Assembly: GCF_001434135.1 (NCBI RefSeq)
Contig: NZ_AZEB01000025.1
Coordinates: forward strand, 1-38,556
DNA from: Lentilactobacillus kisonensis DSM 19906 = JCM 15041
Lineage (GTDB): Bacteria; Bacillota; Bacilli; Lactobacillales; Lactobacillaceae
DNA: 38,556 bases
Reading direction: 5' to 3'
Shown here: positions 24,150-33,048 of the stretch, in pieces
Layout of the letters: each line of letters starts with the position of its first letter
Position numbering within the stretch: the stretch's first letter is position 1
Notes under the pieces: model-generated
The model's input: only the letters and a program-made list of their open reading frames with translations
Databases searched by the model: none
What the model was told of the DNA's origin: nothing
Program-made: the position numbers and the translations under genes

Positions 24150-25202
24150 ATGACGCATCTTAGGAATAAACTCTTATTAGTAGTGGCAGCCTTCTCTCTT
24201 GGGGCAATGGTTACTTCGCTTAGTACCACAATTCGTGCAAGCGCAAAATCACAAACAGCAACGATTATCACAGAAAATAAACTTCCCCTTAAAGCCTATC
24301 GCGTAAGGGCTGGATACATTTATAGCAGTGCCAAGCTAACCAAAGTTGCCCACAATGCTAGTAACTATCCCAAGACCACCTTTTATTCGCAAAAAAGTGT
24401 GACCATCAAGCGCGCAAACGGCAAAAAGGCGGTTTACTACTATGTTAGTAGCAAATCTAAGCGCGTTCGTGGCTATATTTGGCGAGGCAATTTAAAGCTG
24501 GTGACTGCTTCAGCTGCTAAACAAAAACCAATGTCTCAAAAAGCGTTAGTTAAGTTGATTAATGAAGCGCCCGACATGAATCCTGACAGTACTATTAGAA
24601 CCCTTAAAAAGATTAATTATGTTGACCACGAAAATGTCTTTGACTTAGGCTATAATATGATGCATTTTTCACCAAACGCCATGTTTAAAGATCACCAAGC
24701 AACCATTTACGTACCCTCAAACGAACTGCAGGCCAGTGTCCAAGCTGCAATGACTAAATGGAATGATGCCCTCGGTACCACCGTCTTTAAAATAGGAACA
24801 AAGAATAATCACACATTAACCATCCAATTTGGAAACGGCACTAAGGATGATTGGGACGGCCTTTATAATGGTAAGGCCGTTTACGTTGATAGGTCGCATT
24901 TTGAAGATCCTAAATATCCTATCGGCTACATGGATCAAAAATTAGCTTCCCAAACATCCATTGAACAGTACTGGAGCGGTGTTATTGCGCATGAACTTGG
25001 TCACACGCTTGGCCTTGATCATACGGGTTATCAAGAAGACTTGATGTACGCGCCTGACAGTGGCGGCAACGTTATTGCCAAATATCTGTGGAAAAAGCCC
25101 GTCCAAAAATCAGCTAGTGGCTTAGACGGAACCGAAATGGCAACTATTTCACAACGCGATCTTAATCGAGCTAAATTAGCGAAGATATTAGGCTACTGGT
25201 AA
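24150..25202 (+). CDS. Secreted metzincin-like zinc metalloprotease (M10-like)
   Basis: 350-residue exported protein. The signal peptide ends near IRASAKS (about 30-34). An SH3-like/SLAP-type wall-binding module covers about 40-130 (LKAYRVRAGYIYSSAKLTKVAH..YYYVSSKSKRVRGYIWRGNL). The protease domain is at about 165-350, with HELGHTLGLDH, the zinc-binding HExxHxxGxxH motif of metzincins, and LMYAPDS as the Met-turn, as in matrixin-like proteins of lactobacilli. It should cleave proteins or wall components outside the cell. ATG 24150 follows GAAAGGAG; the TTG 24132 extension includes that site. A -10 TATAAT lies at 24095-24100. The ending is a strong hairpin. Confidence 0.85.
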   Translation: MTHLRNKLLLVVAAFSLGAMVTSLSTTIRASAKSQTATIITENKLPLKAYRVRAGYIYSSAKLTKVAHNASNYPKTTFYSQKSVTIKRANGKKAVYYYVSSKSKRVRGYIWRGNLKLVTASAAKQKPMSQKALVKLINEAPDMNPDSTIRTLKKINYVDHENVFDLGYNMMHFSPNAMFKDHQATIYVPSNELQASVQAAMTKWNDALGTTVFKIGTKNNHTLTIQFGNGTKDDWDGLYNGKAVYVDRSHFEDPKYPIGYMDQKLASQTSIEQYWSGVIAHELGHTLGLDHTGYQEDLMYAPDSGGNVIAKYLWKKPVQKSASGLDGTEMATISQRDLNRAKLAKILGYW

Positions 25203-25212
25203 GTCATTAAAT

Positions 25213-25261
25213 AAATAACGGGACAAATCAATTAGTGGTTAGTTGATTTGTCCCGTTATTT
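25213..25261 (+). terminator. Intrinsic terminator with a 19-bp perfect stem
   Basis: AAATAACGGGACAAATCAA (25213-25231) is fully complementary to 25243-25261 around an 11-nt loop. It ends the protease transcript; the rest of the gap to 25382 shows nothing clear. Confidence 0.9.
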
Positions 25262-25382
25262 GTATATCCTTAATACTTTTAAGAAATTACTTTGATTTAT
25301 GAAATTAAGGGATTTCTTGCCATTTTGTAAGCAATTTGCTCAGAGTAGCAATTCAAAAGCGTAATTTCTACTTTTCCGTAGA

Positions 25383-25504
25383 TTAGGACCGCTTCGCAAA
25401 GCAGAAACTTCCACATAAGCACCTCTGACAAAAATCCCCCAAAACCAGGGATTTCTGTCAGAGGAGACTTATGTTCCAGTTTCTAACCGCTTTGCTACGC
25501 GCAC
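25383..25504 (+). repeat. Full copy of the palindromic repeat
   Basis: Starts ATTAGGACCGCTTCGC, ends TTTGCTACGCGCAC. Inner arms CCTCTGACA / TGTCAGAGG perfect. It ends 8 bp before the aminotransferase stop codon (minus strand) and may serve as the met operon's 3' hairpin. Confidence 0.9.
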
Positions 25505-25511
25505 TCTCTTC

Positions 25512-26681
25512 TTAAAACAAATTTAACTTCGCAATTCGCTGGCAAGCTTCCGTGAATCTCGGTTCATCGATCAACAAACCGACACGCACGTATCCTTCAC
25601 CACCCTTACCGAAGCCGTTACCAGGCGCAACAGCAACCGCCGCCTTATCCAACAGCAAGTTAGCAAACGACTCACTCGTATACCCCTTTGGTACCGGCAT
25701 CCAAGCATAAAATGATCCACCTGAGTGGTATGGTTCCCAGCCGATTGATCGGGCCGCCTTGAAGAACTGATTACGACGCTTTTCATATAAAGCAACCAAA
25801 TCTCGAACAGTATGTTGATCGCTATCCAAAGCTGCAATAGCCGCCTTTTGAATTGCTGGAAAGACGCTGACAAATAAATGATCTTGAATTAAATTAATAG
25901 CTTCAATCATGTCTGCGTTTCCAGCCGCAAAACCAATTCGCCAACCGGCCATATTAAACGGCTTGGAGAAGGTATACGTTTCAATACCGACATCCTTTGC
26001 ACCCGGCGTTTGCAAGAAACTAATTGGCCGTTTGCCATCGAAGCCAATTGGTCCGTAGGCAAAATCATGCACAACCCCAATTTGGTTTTGCTTGGCGAAA
26101 TCAACGGTGCGTTTAAAGAATTTAGGGGTTGCAACCGCCCCAGTTGGATTATTAGGGTAATTGAGATACATTAACTTAGCCTTATCAACGACATCTTGAC
26201 TCAATTCAGAATAATCCGGTAAGAAATCATTTTTCTCCCTTAACGTCATCAACGCCAAGTTTACCTGAGCCAACGAAACACCTGACAAATAATCGGGATA
26301 GCCAGGATCAGGTAGTAACATCGTATCCCCGGGATTCAAAATCGCAAAGGGGAGCTCAACTAACCCAATTTTTGAACCACCTAAAATGGCGATTTCCTTT
26401 TCAGGATCCAGTGAAACGCCGTACTCGCGCTTGTAAAAATTAGCTGCAGCCTTCTTTAAAGCTGGATCGCCACGAAATAATGAATACTTATGGTTCTCAG
26501 GCTTAGCAGTTTCTGCTTGCATCGCCTTAACAATAAAGTCAGGGGTTGGCTGATCAGGATTTCCCTGTCCTAAGTTAATCACATCTGCTCCAGTTGCAAT
26601 TTTAGCATTCACATTCTTTACCAACGTTGCAAAAAACTGTTTTGGTAACTGTTGCAATATTTTCGATTCTTCAAACTTCAC
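25512..26681 (-). CDS. Class I/II aminotransferase, MtnE-like (methionine/aromatic)
   Basis: 389-residue PLP enzyme of full length. Visible motifs: INLGQGNPDQPTPD (about 35-48), YPNNPTGAV (substrate/PLP asparagine, about 175-183), the PLP lysine in TYTFSKPFNMAGWRIGF (about 230-246), and an arginine for the carboxylate near the C-terminus (GYVRVGLLIDEP). SKxFNMAGWRIxFA is typical of the MtnE/PatA group, which transaminates methionine, its keto acid KMTB or aromatic amino acids. GTG 26681 with GGAGG is the start. It follows metI by 24 bp in the Met T-box operon, arguing for a role with methionine/KMTB; that is inference from context. Confidence 0.82.
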   Translation of the reverse strand: MKFEESKILQQLPKQFFATLVKNVNAKIATGADVINLGQGNPDQPTPDFIVKAMQAETAKPENHKYSLFRGDPALKKAAANFYKREYGVSLDPEKEIAILGGSKIGLVELPFAILNPGDTMLLPDPGYPDYLSGVSLAQVNLALMTLREKNDFLPDYSELSQDVVDKAKLMYLNYPNNPTGAVATPKFFKRTVDFAKQNQIGVVHDFAYGPIGFDGKRPISFLQTPGAKDVGIETYTFSKPFNMAGWRIGFAAGNADMIEAINLIQDHLFVSVFPAIQKAAIAALDSDQHTVRDLVALYEKRRNQFFKAARSIGWEPYHSGGSFYAWMPVPKGYTSESFANLLLDKAAVAVAPGNGFGKGGEGYVRVGLLIDEPRFTEACQRIAKLNLF

Positions 26682-26705
26682 AATGATTCCTCCAATTTTT
26701 TCAAA

Positions 26706-27368
26706 TTATCCACGGGTATAATGAACGGCTAGGAAATCGCCAATCCATTGAATAATTTGAACAATAATAACTAAGATAACGATAACACTAATTAAGACAC
26801 CCGTATCATAACGGTTATACCCGAATTGAATGGCTAAGTTACCAATTCCGCCGGCGCCAATTGTCCCAACCATGGCAGAATAACCGATTAAACTAATAAT
26901 CGTCAAAACAATCCCCCTAATTAATGAAGGTAATGCTTCAGGAAATAAAACTTCTTGAAAAATCAACCAGAAATTAGCCCCCGTTGACCGGGCCGCTTCA
27001 ATAATTCCCTGATCAATTTCCGCAAATGAACTTTCAGCAATCCGCGCAAAAAACGGCACTGCAGCAACCGATAGTGACACTGCGCCACCCATTGGCGTAT
27101 ATGGATCACCCGCCAAGAGCTTTGCTAATGGAATTAAAACAACCATTAGGATTAAAAATGGCAATGATCTAATGGCATTAATAATGAATCCAACAACGGC
27201 ATTGACAACTGGTCGTGGTGAAAAGAGCCGATTGGAGTAATAGTAGAGCAGCAGGCCAAGCACCGTCCCAAAAACAATGCCGATAACGCCAGAAATCAAT
27301 ACCATTTCAAAGGTTTCCCATAACGACTGCCCCAAATTTGCCTGTAAAATTCGAATTGTTTCGTTCAT
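26706..27368 (-). CDS. metI: Methionine ABC transporter permease MetI
   Basis: 220-residue membrane protein with five to six helices and the permease EAA loop (FAEIDQGIIEAARSTGANFWLIFQEVLFPEALPSLI, about 118-152), close to methionine uptake MetI. Two copies form the channel that pairs with MetN and MetQ. The ATG start overlaps the last bases of metN (4 bp), so the genes are translationally coupled. Length and frame are normal. Confidence 0.92.
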   Translation of the reverse strand: MNETIRILQANLGQSLWETFEMVLISGVIGIVFGTVLGLLLYYYSNRLFSPRPVVNAVVGFIINAIRSLPFLILMVVLIPLAKLLAGDPYTPMGGAVSLSVAAVPFFARIAESSFAEIDQGIIEAARSTGANFWLIFQEVLFPEALPSLIRGIVLTIISLIGYSAMVGTIGAGGIGNLAIQFGYNRYDTGVLISVIVILVIIVQIIQWIGDFLAVHYTRG

Positions 27369-28387
27369 CGAGCCACCTCCTCTACCATATCAACCTTTTG
27401 CGTAAATTGCGCAACTGCCTTCGAAATTGCATTTTGATCACCAGTAATAAAGACCGCCAAAACGCCAATTGCATTTGAATGAATATACTCAATTCGTCCC
27501 TGTAAAATACTAATTGAAACGCCAGTATTAGAAGAAATCTCAGTGATCACCGGATCCAGCGAATCATCTCCTTGATATTTCAACGTTAAAATAACACCTT
27601 GTTGATCCTTCAATCGATCCTTTACCTCATCTGGCAGCTGTTCGTCAAGGAACCGATTAACCAACCGCTTAGCCATGTTTGACTTAGGGTTCGCAAATAG
27701 ATTATAAGCAGTTGTTTGCTCAACAATTTTGCCATTTTCCATAACGGCAACCCGGTCAAATAAATCCTTGGCAACCTCCAATTGGTGAGTAATAAAGACG
27801 ATCGTAATGTGTAAGCGCTCGTTAATATCCTTTAAAATGGTAATAATTTCTTCTGCCGTTTCCAAATCAAGGGCACTGGTGGCCTCATCACAAAGCAAAA
27901 TATCAGGATCATTAGCCAGGGCCCGAGCAATTCCCACCCGCTGCTTTTGACCACCTGATAGCTGAGCAGGATAATTATCCTGACGATCTTGCAATCCAAC
28001 CATCGACAACAATTCAACGATCTTCTGTGGTTGCTTCTTTTCAGGATAACCACCCGCAGTCAACGCAAAGGCAATATTTTGACCAATTGTTCGGTTATTA
28101 ATTAAATTGAAGTTTTGGAAAATAAATCCAATTTTCTTTCGTGAAGCTGCCAATGCTTTTTTATCAGCTTTGGTAATGTCAACACCGTTCACAACAACGG
28201 TTCCCTTAGTTGGTTTTTGTAACCCATTGATTGTTCGAACCAGGGTTGATTTTCCTGCGCCGGATAGCCCAACAATCCCGTACACTTCACCCGTTTCGAT
28301 TTTGAGGGAGACGTCTTGAACGGCATTGATTGTTCGATTTTTCTGATCAAACGTGACGGAAACATCTGTAATTTCAATTTGACTCAT
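27365..28387 (-). CDS. metN: Methionine ABC transporter ATPase MetN
   Basis: 340-residue ATPase. Walker A GLSGAGKSTL (about 38-47), Q-loop in FIFQNFNL, signature LSGGQKQRVGIARAL (about 142-156), Walker B ILLCDEATSALD and the H-loop FITHQ are all present. The C-terminal NIL domain (about 260-340, ending VDMVEEVAR) is the methionine-sensing domain that causes transinhibition in MetN. It hydrolyses ATP to drive methionine uptake with MetI and MetQ. Preceded by metQ with a 12-bp gap. Confidence 0.93.
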   Translation of the reverse strand: MSQIEITDVSVTFDQKNRTINAVQDVSLKIETGEVYGIVGLSGAGKSTLVRTINGLQKPTKGTVVVNGVDITKADKKALAASRKKIGFIFQNFNLINNRTIGQNIAFALTAGGYPEKKQPQKIVELLSMVGLQDRQDNYPAQLSGGQKQRVGIARALANDPDILLCDEATSALDLETAEEIITILKDINERLHITIVFITHQLEVAKDLFDRVAVMENGKIVEQTTAYNLFANPKSNMAKRLVNRFLDEQLPDEVKDRLKDQQGVILTLKYQGDDSLDPVITEISSNTGVSISILQGRIEYIHSNAIGVLAVFITGDQNAISKAVAQFTQKVDMVEEVAR

Positions 28388-28399
28388 GCAATCCCCCCA

Positions 28400-29239
28400 C
28401 TACTTCCAAGTATTTGGTTGTTGAAAATCTTTAAATTTGGAATGAGCAATTGCCTTTTTAAACTTACTGCTGTTAAGGACTGACTTAACGGCTTTGGCAA
28501 ACTTCGAATTCTTTTTGCTTGATTCAACAACGAATACTTCTTGATATTCAGGCTTTAAGTTTTCCAAGACTAAGGCACTACTTGGCTTTAACTTTGCATT
28601 CCATGAGAAATTACCAGGAATCAGTGCAGCGGTGACGTTACTTTGTGATTGTGGTAACTGAGCGGCGTCCAATGTCTTAAACTTCAGATGTTTTGGATTT
28701 GAGGCAATATCACCCAAGCTAGCTGTCGCAACGTTAATTCCTTTTTTCAGGGTAATCAAATGATTATCAGCAAGCAAGAGCAATGAACGGGCCAAGTTAG
28801 ATGGGTCGTTGGCAATTGAAATTGATGATCCCGCCTTTAAATCATTAATTGATTTAACCTTCTTAGAATAGATCCCCATCCCAAGGGTAGGCGTCTTACC
28901 AATCGCAGTTAATTTTAAATGATTGGCTTTTGAAAACGTCTTTAAATAGGCCGTATGTTGAAACAGGTTTGCATCAATTTCACCAGAATTTAACGCCTTA
29001 TTAGGCTGAACATAATCGTTGAATTCTTTCGTTTTCACCTGAAACCCTTTATCCTTTAACAGCGGCCCGATAACGTTCGTTGCCATTTCACCATAGGGTC
29101 CAGGAGCAACCCCAATTGTGACCGTTTTAACCTTATTATTCGCAGAACCACCTGAAGCGAACTTACTAATCCCAAAAATCCCAACAAACAGTACGACAAT
29201 AACACCTAAACCAATTAACCACTTCGTATTTCTTCTCAT
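28400..29239 (-). CDS. metQ: Methionine-binding protein MetQ (NlpA family), no lipobox seen
   Basis: 279-residue substrate-binding protein of the NlpA/MetQ family: VTIGVAPGPYGEMATNVIGPLLKDKGF, then YVQPNKALNSGEIDANLFQHTAYL (methionine pocket region), and NDPSNLARSLLLLA. It captures methionine outside the cell for MetNI. Unlike most MetQ lipoproteins there is no cysteine in the first 60 residues; MRRNTKWLIGLGVIVVLFVG then SKFASGGSANNK looks like a signal anchor, so it probably stays membrane-bound by this helix. The frame opens at 29269, but GGAGG fits ATG 29239. First gene of the operon after the Met T-box. Confidence 0.9.
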   Translation of the reverse strand: MRRNTKWLIGLGVIVVLFVGIFGISKFASGGSANNKVKTVTIGVAPGPYGEMATNVIGPLLKDKGFQVKTKEFNDYVQPNKALNSGEIDANLFQHTAYLKTFSKANHLKLTAIGKTPTLGMGIYSKKVKSINDLKAGSSISIANDPSNLARSLLLLADNHLITLKKGINVATASLGDIASNPKHLKFKTLDAAQLPQSQSNVTAALIPGNFSWNAKLKPSSALVLENLKPEYQEVFVVESSKKNSKFAKAVKSVLNSSKFKKAIAHSKFKDFQQPNTWK

Positions 29240-29269
29240 AATGACATTTCCTCCTCTAGGAATAACCAA

Positions 29270-29530
29270 TTAACCATAAAAAAAGCCCTTCATCAAAATT
29301 AATTGACAAAGGACGACATTGGCCGCGGTACCACCTCGTTAAGCATAAAATAATTATACTCACTCATTGCATGCGATAACGGGCAATCCCGAAGCTAGTT
29401 CACGTTAATTGCTTACCAACTTAGTCAAATTCTTAAGTGACCATATTCCCTAAAGTTCCCAATTCATCTCTCAGCATTCAATGATTCTCTGTTATTGGGT
29501 CGTGTTAAGTACTCATCTCTTAAGTTATTG
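29270..29530 (-). promoter_or_regulatory. Met T-box riboswitch
   Basis: Minus strand: stem I with ACAGAGAATC and GCTGAGAGATG motifs, then specifier ATG (29444-29442) in GGGAATATGGTC, followed by a purine, giving Met. The T-box AACGAGGTGGTACCGCGG is at 29340-29322. Terminator GTCCTTTGTCAA/TTTGATGAAGGGC plus seven T lies at 29313-29279. Uncharged tRNA-Met should permit expression of metQNI and the aminotransferase. Confidence 0.93.
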
Positions 29531-29536
29531 GTTTAT

Positions 29537-29565
29537 ATTATGAGGAAACCATGGGTAAATGTCAA
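29537..29565 (-). promoter_or_regulatory. Promoter of the met operon
   Basis: -35 TTGACA (29565-29560), exact 17-bp spacer, -10 CATAAT (29542-29537), just before the T-box. Confidence 0.75.
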
Positions 29566-29740
29566 CAGTATTTTAATCATAAATTAATTTTATAATAAAC
29601 CAACACTGACGATTAACTGATTGTAAGCGGACATTCATGGATGTTTAGGGGTTTCTCATTCAAGCAGAGTATACATAGTAGTAATTATCTGGTATCATAT
29701 TCACATTATTGTATGTTATATTTTATTACATATTTAAAAT

Positions 29741-29856
29741 AGCTGTACAAAGCAGAAGCCTCCACATAAGCACCTCCGACAAAAATCCCCAAAACCAGGA
29801 ATTTCCATCAGAGGCGACTTATGTTCCGGTTTCTAACCGCTTTGTTCCGCTCACTT
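29741..29856 (+). repeat. Full copy of the palindromic repeat (1 of 3 in tandem)
   Basis: Outer arms CAAAGCAGAAGCC / GGTTTCTAACCGCTTTG, inner arms CACCTCCGACA / CATCAGAGGCG, less perfect than in the next copy. The leading TTAGGAC is degenerate. Confidence 0.85.
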
Positions 29857-29858
29857 TA

Positions 29859-29983
29859 TTAGGACAGCTGTACAAAGCAGAAACTTCCACATAAGCACCT
29901 CTGACAAAAATTCCCCAAAGTCAGGAATTTCTGTCAGAGGAGACTTATGTTCCAGTTCCTAACCGCTTTGTTCCGCTCACTTT
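29859..29983 (+). repeat. Full copy of the palindromic repeat (2 of 3)
   Basis: Inner arms CCTCTGACAAAAATTCC / GGAATTTCTGTCAGAGG; outer arms as in the preceding copy. Joined to both neighbours through CACTTTATTAGGACAGCT. Confidence 0.9.
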
Positions 29984-29984
29984 A

Positions 29985-30106
29985 TTAGGACAGCTTCTCC
30001 AGGCAGAAGTCTGCGTATAAGCACCTCGGGTAAAAATTCCAGAACTGGGAATTCCTACCCGAAGAGACTTATACTCCGACTTCTAACCGCCTGGATCCGC
30101 TCACTT
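29985..30106 (+). repeat. Full copy of the palindromic repeat (3 of 3)
   Basis: A divergent type: outer arms CCAGGCAGAAGTC / GACTTCTAACCGCCTGG, inner arms CTCGGGTAAAAATTCC / GGAATTCCTACCCGA. It ends 7 bp before GAGGAGG of glnP. Confidence 0.9.
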
Positions 30107-30127
30107 TACTTACGAGGAGGATTTTTC

Positions 30128-32275
30128 ATGACGCAAAAGATTGTTAAGGCCATTGGTTGGGTCACAATTCTGCTGGCAACGTTTTTCTGTATTGCGCAGA
30201 CAACCGTGAGTGCCCAAGCCAAAACGTATCAAATCGGAACGGATGTCACCTATCCACCATTTGAATTCGCTAATAAACAGAATAAGTACGTTGGAATTGA
30301 TATCGATATTATGAACGCCATTGCTAAGGAAGAGGGCTTCAAAGTCAATATCAAACCGGTTGGATTTAACGCAGCGGTCCAGTCGGTTCAATCCGGTCAA
30401 TTAGACGGCGTCATCGCTGGAATGACCATTACACCAGACCGAAAAGCTAAATTCGACTTTGGTACCCCCTACTTTCGAACTGGGGTTGTAATGGCCGTTG
30501 GTAAAAATAGCAATATTAAAGGTTTCAATCAGTTACGAGGTAAAAGAGTCGCTCTTAAAACGGGAACGGCAGCGGCTGATTATGCCAATAGCATCAAAAA
30601 GAAGTATGGCTTCAAAACGGTAACGTTTGATGATTCTAACAATATGTACGAAGATGTCACGACCGGCAATTCAGTTGCCTGCTTCGAGGATAAGCCGGTT
30701 ATGCAGTACGGAATTAAACAAGGACTCAAGCTAAAGATCGTAACGGCTCCTGCGAATACTGGGTGGTATGGATTTGCAGTTAAGAAGGGCCAAAATAAAG
30801 AATTGAGAGAAAAGTTTAATACTGGCCTTAAAAAGATTCAAACCAATGGTACCTACGACAAAATTGTCGGTAAGTATCTTGGTACGAAAACTAATCCCAA
30901 AGTGAAAGGGAAAACTTTTACGATTGGGACCGACGTGACTTTCCCACCATTTGAATTTGCCAATAAACATAATAAATACGTTGGAATCGATATGGATCTC
31001 ATTCGGGCAATTGCGAATGAACAGGGATTTAAAGTTAAGATCAAACCAGTTGGCTTCAACGCGGCTGTCCAATCACTAGAATCCGGTCAAATTGACGGAG
31101 TCATTTCGGGGATGTCGATTACTAATGCCCGCAAGGCCCAATTCGATTTTTCAAAACCCTACTTCACCTCAGGCGTCGTAATGGCCATTAGCAAAAATAG
31201 CAAAATCACCAAACTCTCGCAGCTAAAAGGAAAACGGGTAGCTATTAAAACTGGGACCAGTGCTGCTGATTACGCGAATAGCATTAAGAAAAAGTACGGC
31301 TTCCATACGGTAACGTTTGATGATTCCAACAATATGTACCAAGACGTTACCACCGGCAATTCAGTTGCCTGTTTCGAAGATCATCCGGTAATGAAGTACG
31401 CCATTAAGCAAGGAACAAAGCTTAAGATTGTGACGAAGCCGGCTGAAAGTGCTCCCTATGGCTTTGCTGTCAAGAAGGGCCATAATCAAGCACTACTGGC
31501 TGCGTTTAACACTGGCTTAGCTGACTTAAAGGCCAGTGGCACCTATGATAATATTAAAGCAACCTATTTAGGGACTGACGATAAGGGTTCAGTTAACAAA
31601 ACGGCGGCTAATGATAGTGGTGACCGCTCGTTTATTGGCCTCATCAAACAGAATCAAGGTGCCCTACTGTCCGGCTTAAAGGAAACGATGTGGTTAACGA
31701 TCGTTTCAATCTTCTTCGCAACGGTTTTTGGGATTATCGTTGGCTTGCTGGGGGTTGTTCCAAGTAAATTCGGTAACGGCGTGTCTTCTGTTCTAATTTA
31801 TATTTTCCGGGGAATGCCATTACTGGTGTTGGCACTATTTATATATACTGGTATTCCAAGCTTAACCGGTCAAAAAATTCCTGCGTTCATTGCTGGGGTC
31901 GTCACACTGACGTTTAATGAAGGTGCTTATATTGCCGCGTTCGTGAAGGGTGGTATCAATGCCGTTGATCCAGGCCAAATGGAAGCAGCCAGAAGTCTCG
32001 GTCTCCCATTTGGCAAGTCGATGAGGCGGGTTATTTTACCTCAAGGAATTCGGATCATGGTTCCTTCGTTTATTAACCAATTCATTATTACGTTGAAGGA
32101 TACGTCAATTCTATCAATTATTGGTTTAATGGAATTAACCCAAACTGGTAAGATTATTATTGCTCGAAATCTAGAAGGCTTCAAGGTTTGGACAATCGTT
32201 GCAATTATGTACCTTGTCATTATCACGTTGCTTACGTGGTTATCAAATTGGGTCCAAAGGAGAATTAAGGTATGA
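30128..32275 (+). CDS. glnP: Glutamine/glutamate ABC importer: two fused binding domains plus permease (GlnP)
   Basis: 715 residues, the size of lactococcal GlnP. A signal/anchor (about 1-31) is followed by two tandem amino-acid-binding domains (about 34-258 and 264-490) with nearly the same sequence: [21 protein letters not shown] and [21 protein letters not shown]. The permease part (about 515-715) has five to six helices and the EAA-type loop [29 protein letters not shown]. In relatives, the receptors bind Gln, Glu or Asn with different affinities. ATG 30128 follows GAGGAGG; the leader holds three palindromic repeats. glnQ overlaps its end by 4 bp. The repeat DNA of the two domains is unusually similar (see findings). 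Confidence 0.93.
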   Translation: MTQKIVKAIGWVTILLATFFCIAQTTVSAQAKTYQIGTDVTYPPFEFANKQNKYVGIDIDIMNAIAKEEGFKVNIKPVGFNAAVQSVQSGQLDGVIAGMTITPDRKAKFDFGTPYFRTGVVMAVGKNSNIKGFNQLRGKRVALKTGTAAADYANSIKKKYGFKTVTFDDSNNMYEDVTTGNSVACFEDKPVMQYGIKQGLKLKIVTAPANTGWYGFAVKKGQNKELREKFNTGLKKIQTNGTYDKIVGKYLGTKTNPKVKGKTFTIGTDVTFPPFEFANKHNKYVGIDMDLIRAIANEQGFKVKIKPVGFNAAVQSLESGQIDGVISGMSITNARKAQFDFSKPYFTSGVVMAISKNSKITKLSQLKGKRVAIKTGTSAADYANSIKKKYGFHTVTFDDSNNMYQDVTTGNSVACFEDHPVMKYAIKQGTKLKIVTKPAESAPYGFAVKKGHNQALLAAFNTGLADLKASGTYDNIKATYLGTDDKGSVNKTAANDSGDRSFIGLIKQNQGALLSGLKETMWLTIVSIFFATVFGIIVGLLGVVPSKFGNGVSSVLIYIFRGMPLLVLALFIYTGIPSLTGQKIPAFIAGVVTLTFNEGAYIAAFVKGGINAVDPGQMEAARSLGLPFGKSMRRVILPQGIRIMVPSFINQFIITLKDTSILSIIGLMELTQTGKIIIARNLEGFKVWTIVAIMYLVIITLLTWLSNWVQRRIKV

Positions 32276-33009
32276 GCGAAAAATTAAGAGTCACGAACTT
32301 AGTTAAAACGTTTGGCACTAATAACGTGTTAAAGGGAATCAATTTGACGGTTAACGAAAATGAAGTGGTTGTCATTATTGGCCCATCTGGTTCCGGTAAA
32401 AGTACCCTTCTCCGAGCATTAAACCGACTGGAAGAACCCACGTCCGGTTCAATTGTGATTGATAATGTCGATATTGCTAGCAAAGAGATTGATATTGACA
32501 CTGTTCGGGAAAATATTGGAATGGTTTTTCAGCATTTCAACTTGTTCAACAATTTGTCCGTTGGCGAAAATATTATGTTAGCGCCGGTGGAACTAAAAAA
32601 AGAGTCAAAGGACCAGGCAGCTCAACAAGCGAAACAGCTGTTAAAGACTGTCGGTTTAGAAGAAAAATTTAACGCAACCGTGCAATCTTTGTCAGGTGGA
32701 CAGCAACAGCGAGTCGCCATTGCAAGAGCGTTGGCAATGGACCCGGATATTATGTTATTTGATGAGCCAACCTCGGCCCTTGACCCGGAGATGGTCGGCG
32801 ATGTTCTTGCGGTTATGAAGGACCTGGCTCGAAAAGGAATGACAATGGTCGTTGTGACCCATGAAATGGGATTTGCCAAGGAAGTGGCCGATCGAGTTGT
32901 ATTCGTCGACGATGGCCAAATCTTGGAGCAAGGTACCCCTGACCAAATGTTCGAACATCCAAAGAATGAGCGGCTTCAAGATTTTTTGAATAAGATTTTG
33001 AACGTTTAA
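32272..33009 (+). CDS. glnQ: Amino-acid ABC transporter ATPase GlnQ
   Basis: 245-residue ATPase, standard length for polar amino acid importers. Walker [11 protein letters not shown] (about 36-45), Q-loop MVFQHFNLF, signature [15 protein letters not shown] (about 141-155), Walker [16 protein letters not shown] and H-loop VVTHEMGFA are intact. It powers GlnP. The ATG overlaps the glnP stop by 4 bp (translational coupling). A hairpin follows about 40 bp after the stop. Confidence 0.95.
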   Translation: MSEKLRVTNLVKTFGTNNVLKGINLTVNENEVVVIIGPSGSGKSTLLRALNRLEEPTSGSIVIDNVDIASKEIDIDTVRENIGMVFQHFNLFNNLSVGENIMLAPVELKKESKDQAAQQAKQLLKTVGLEEKFNATVQSLSGGQQQRVAIARALAMDPDIMLFDEPTSALDPEMVGDVLAVMKDLARKGMTMVVVTHEMGFAKEVADRVVFVDDGQILEQGTPDQMFEHPKNERLQDFLNKILNV

Positions 33010-33048
33010 TAAGCTGGGACATGAGCCATTTAGATACCAGAACTTAAT

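Noticed and set aside
29709-29894. Open frame of 61 codons before glnP
   Set aside because: It consists mostly of palindromic repeat sequence, with no ribosome site, so it is not a gene.
29741-30106. Triple repeat array considered as a CRISPR array
   Set aside because: Units are about 120 bp, palindromic over their whole length and joined directly; there are no unique spacers and no cas genes.
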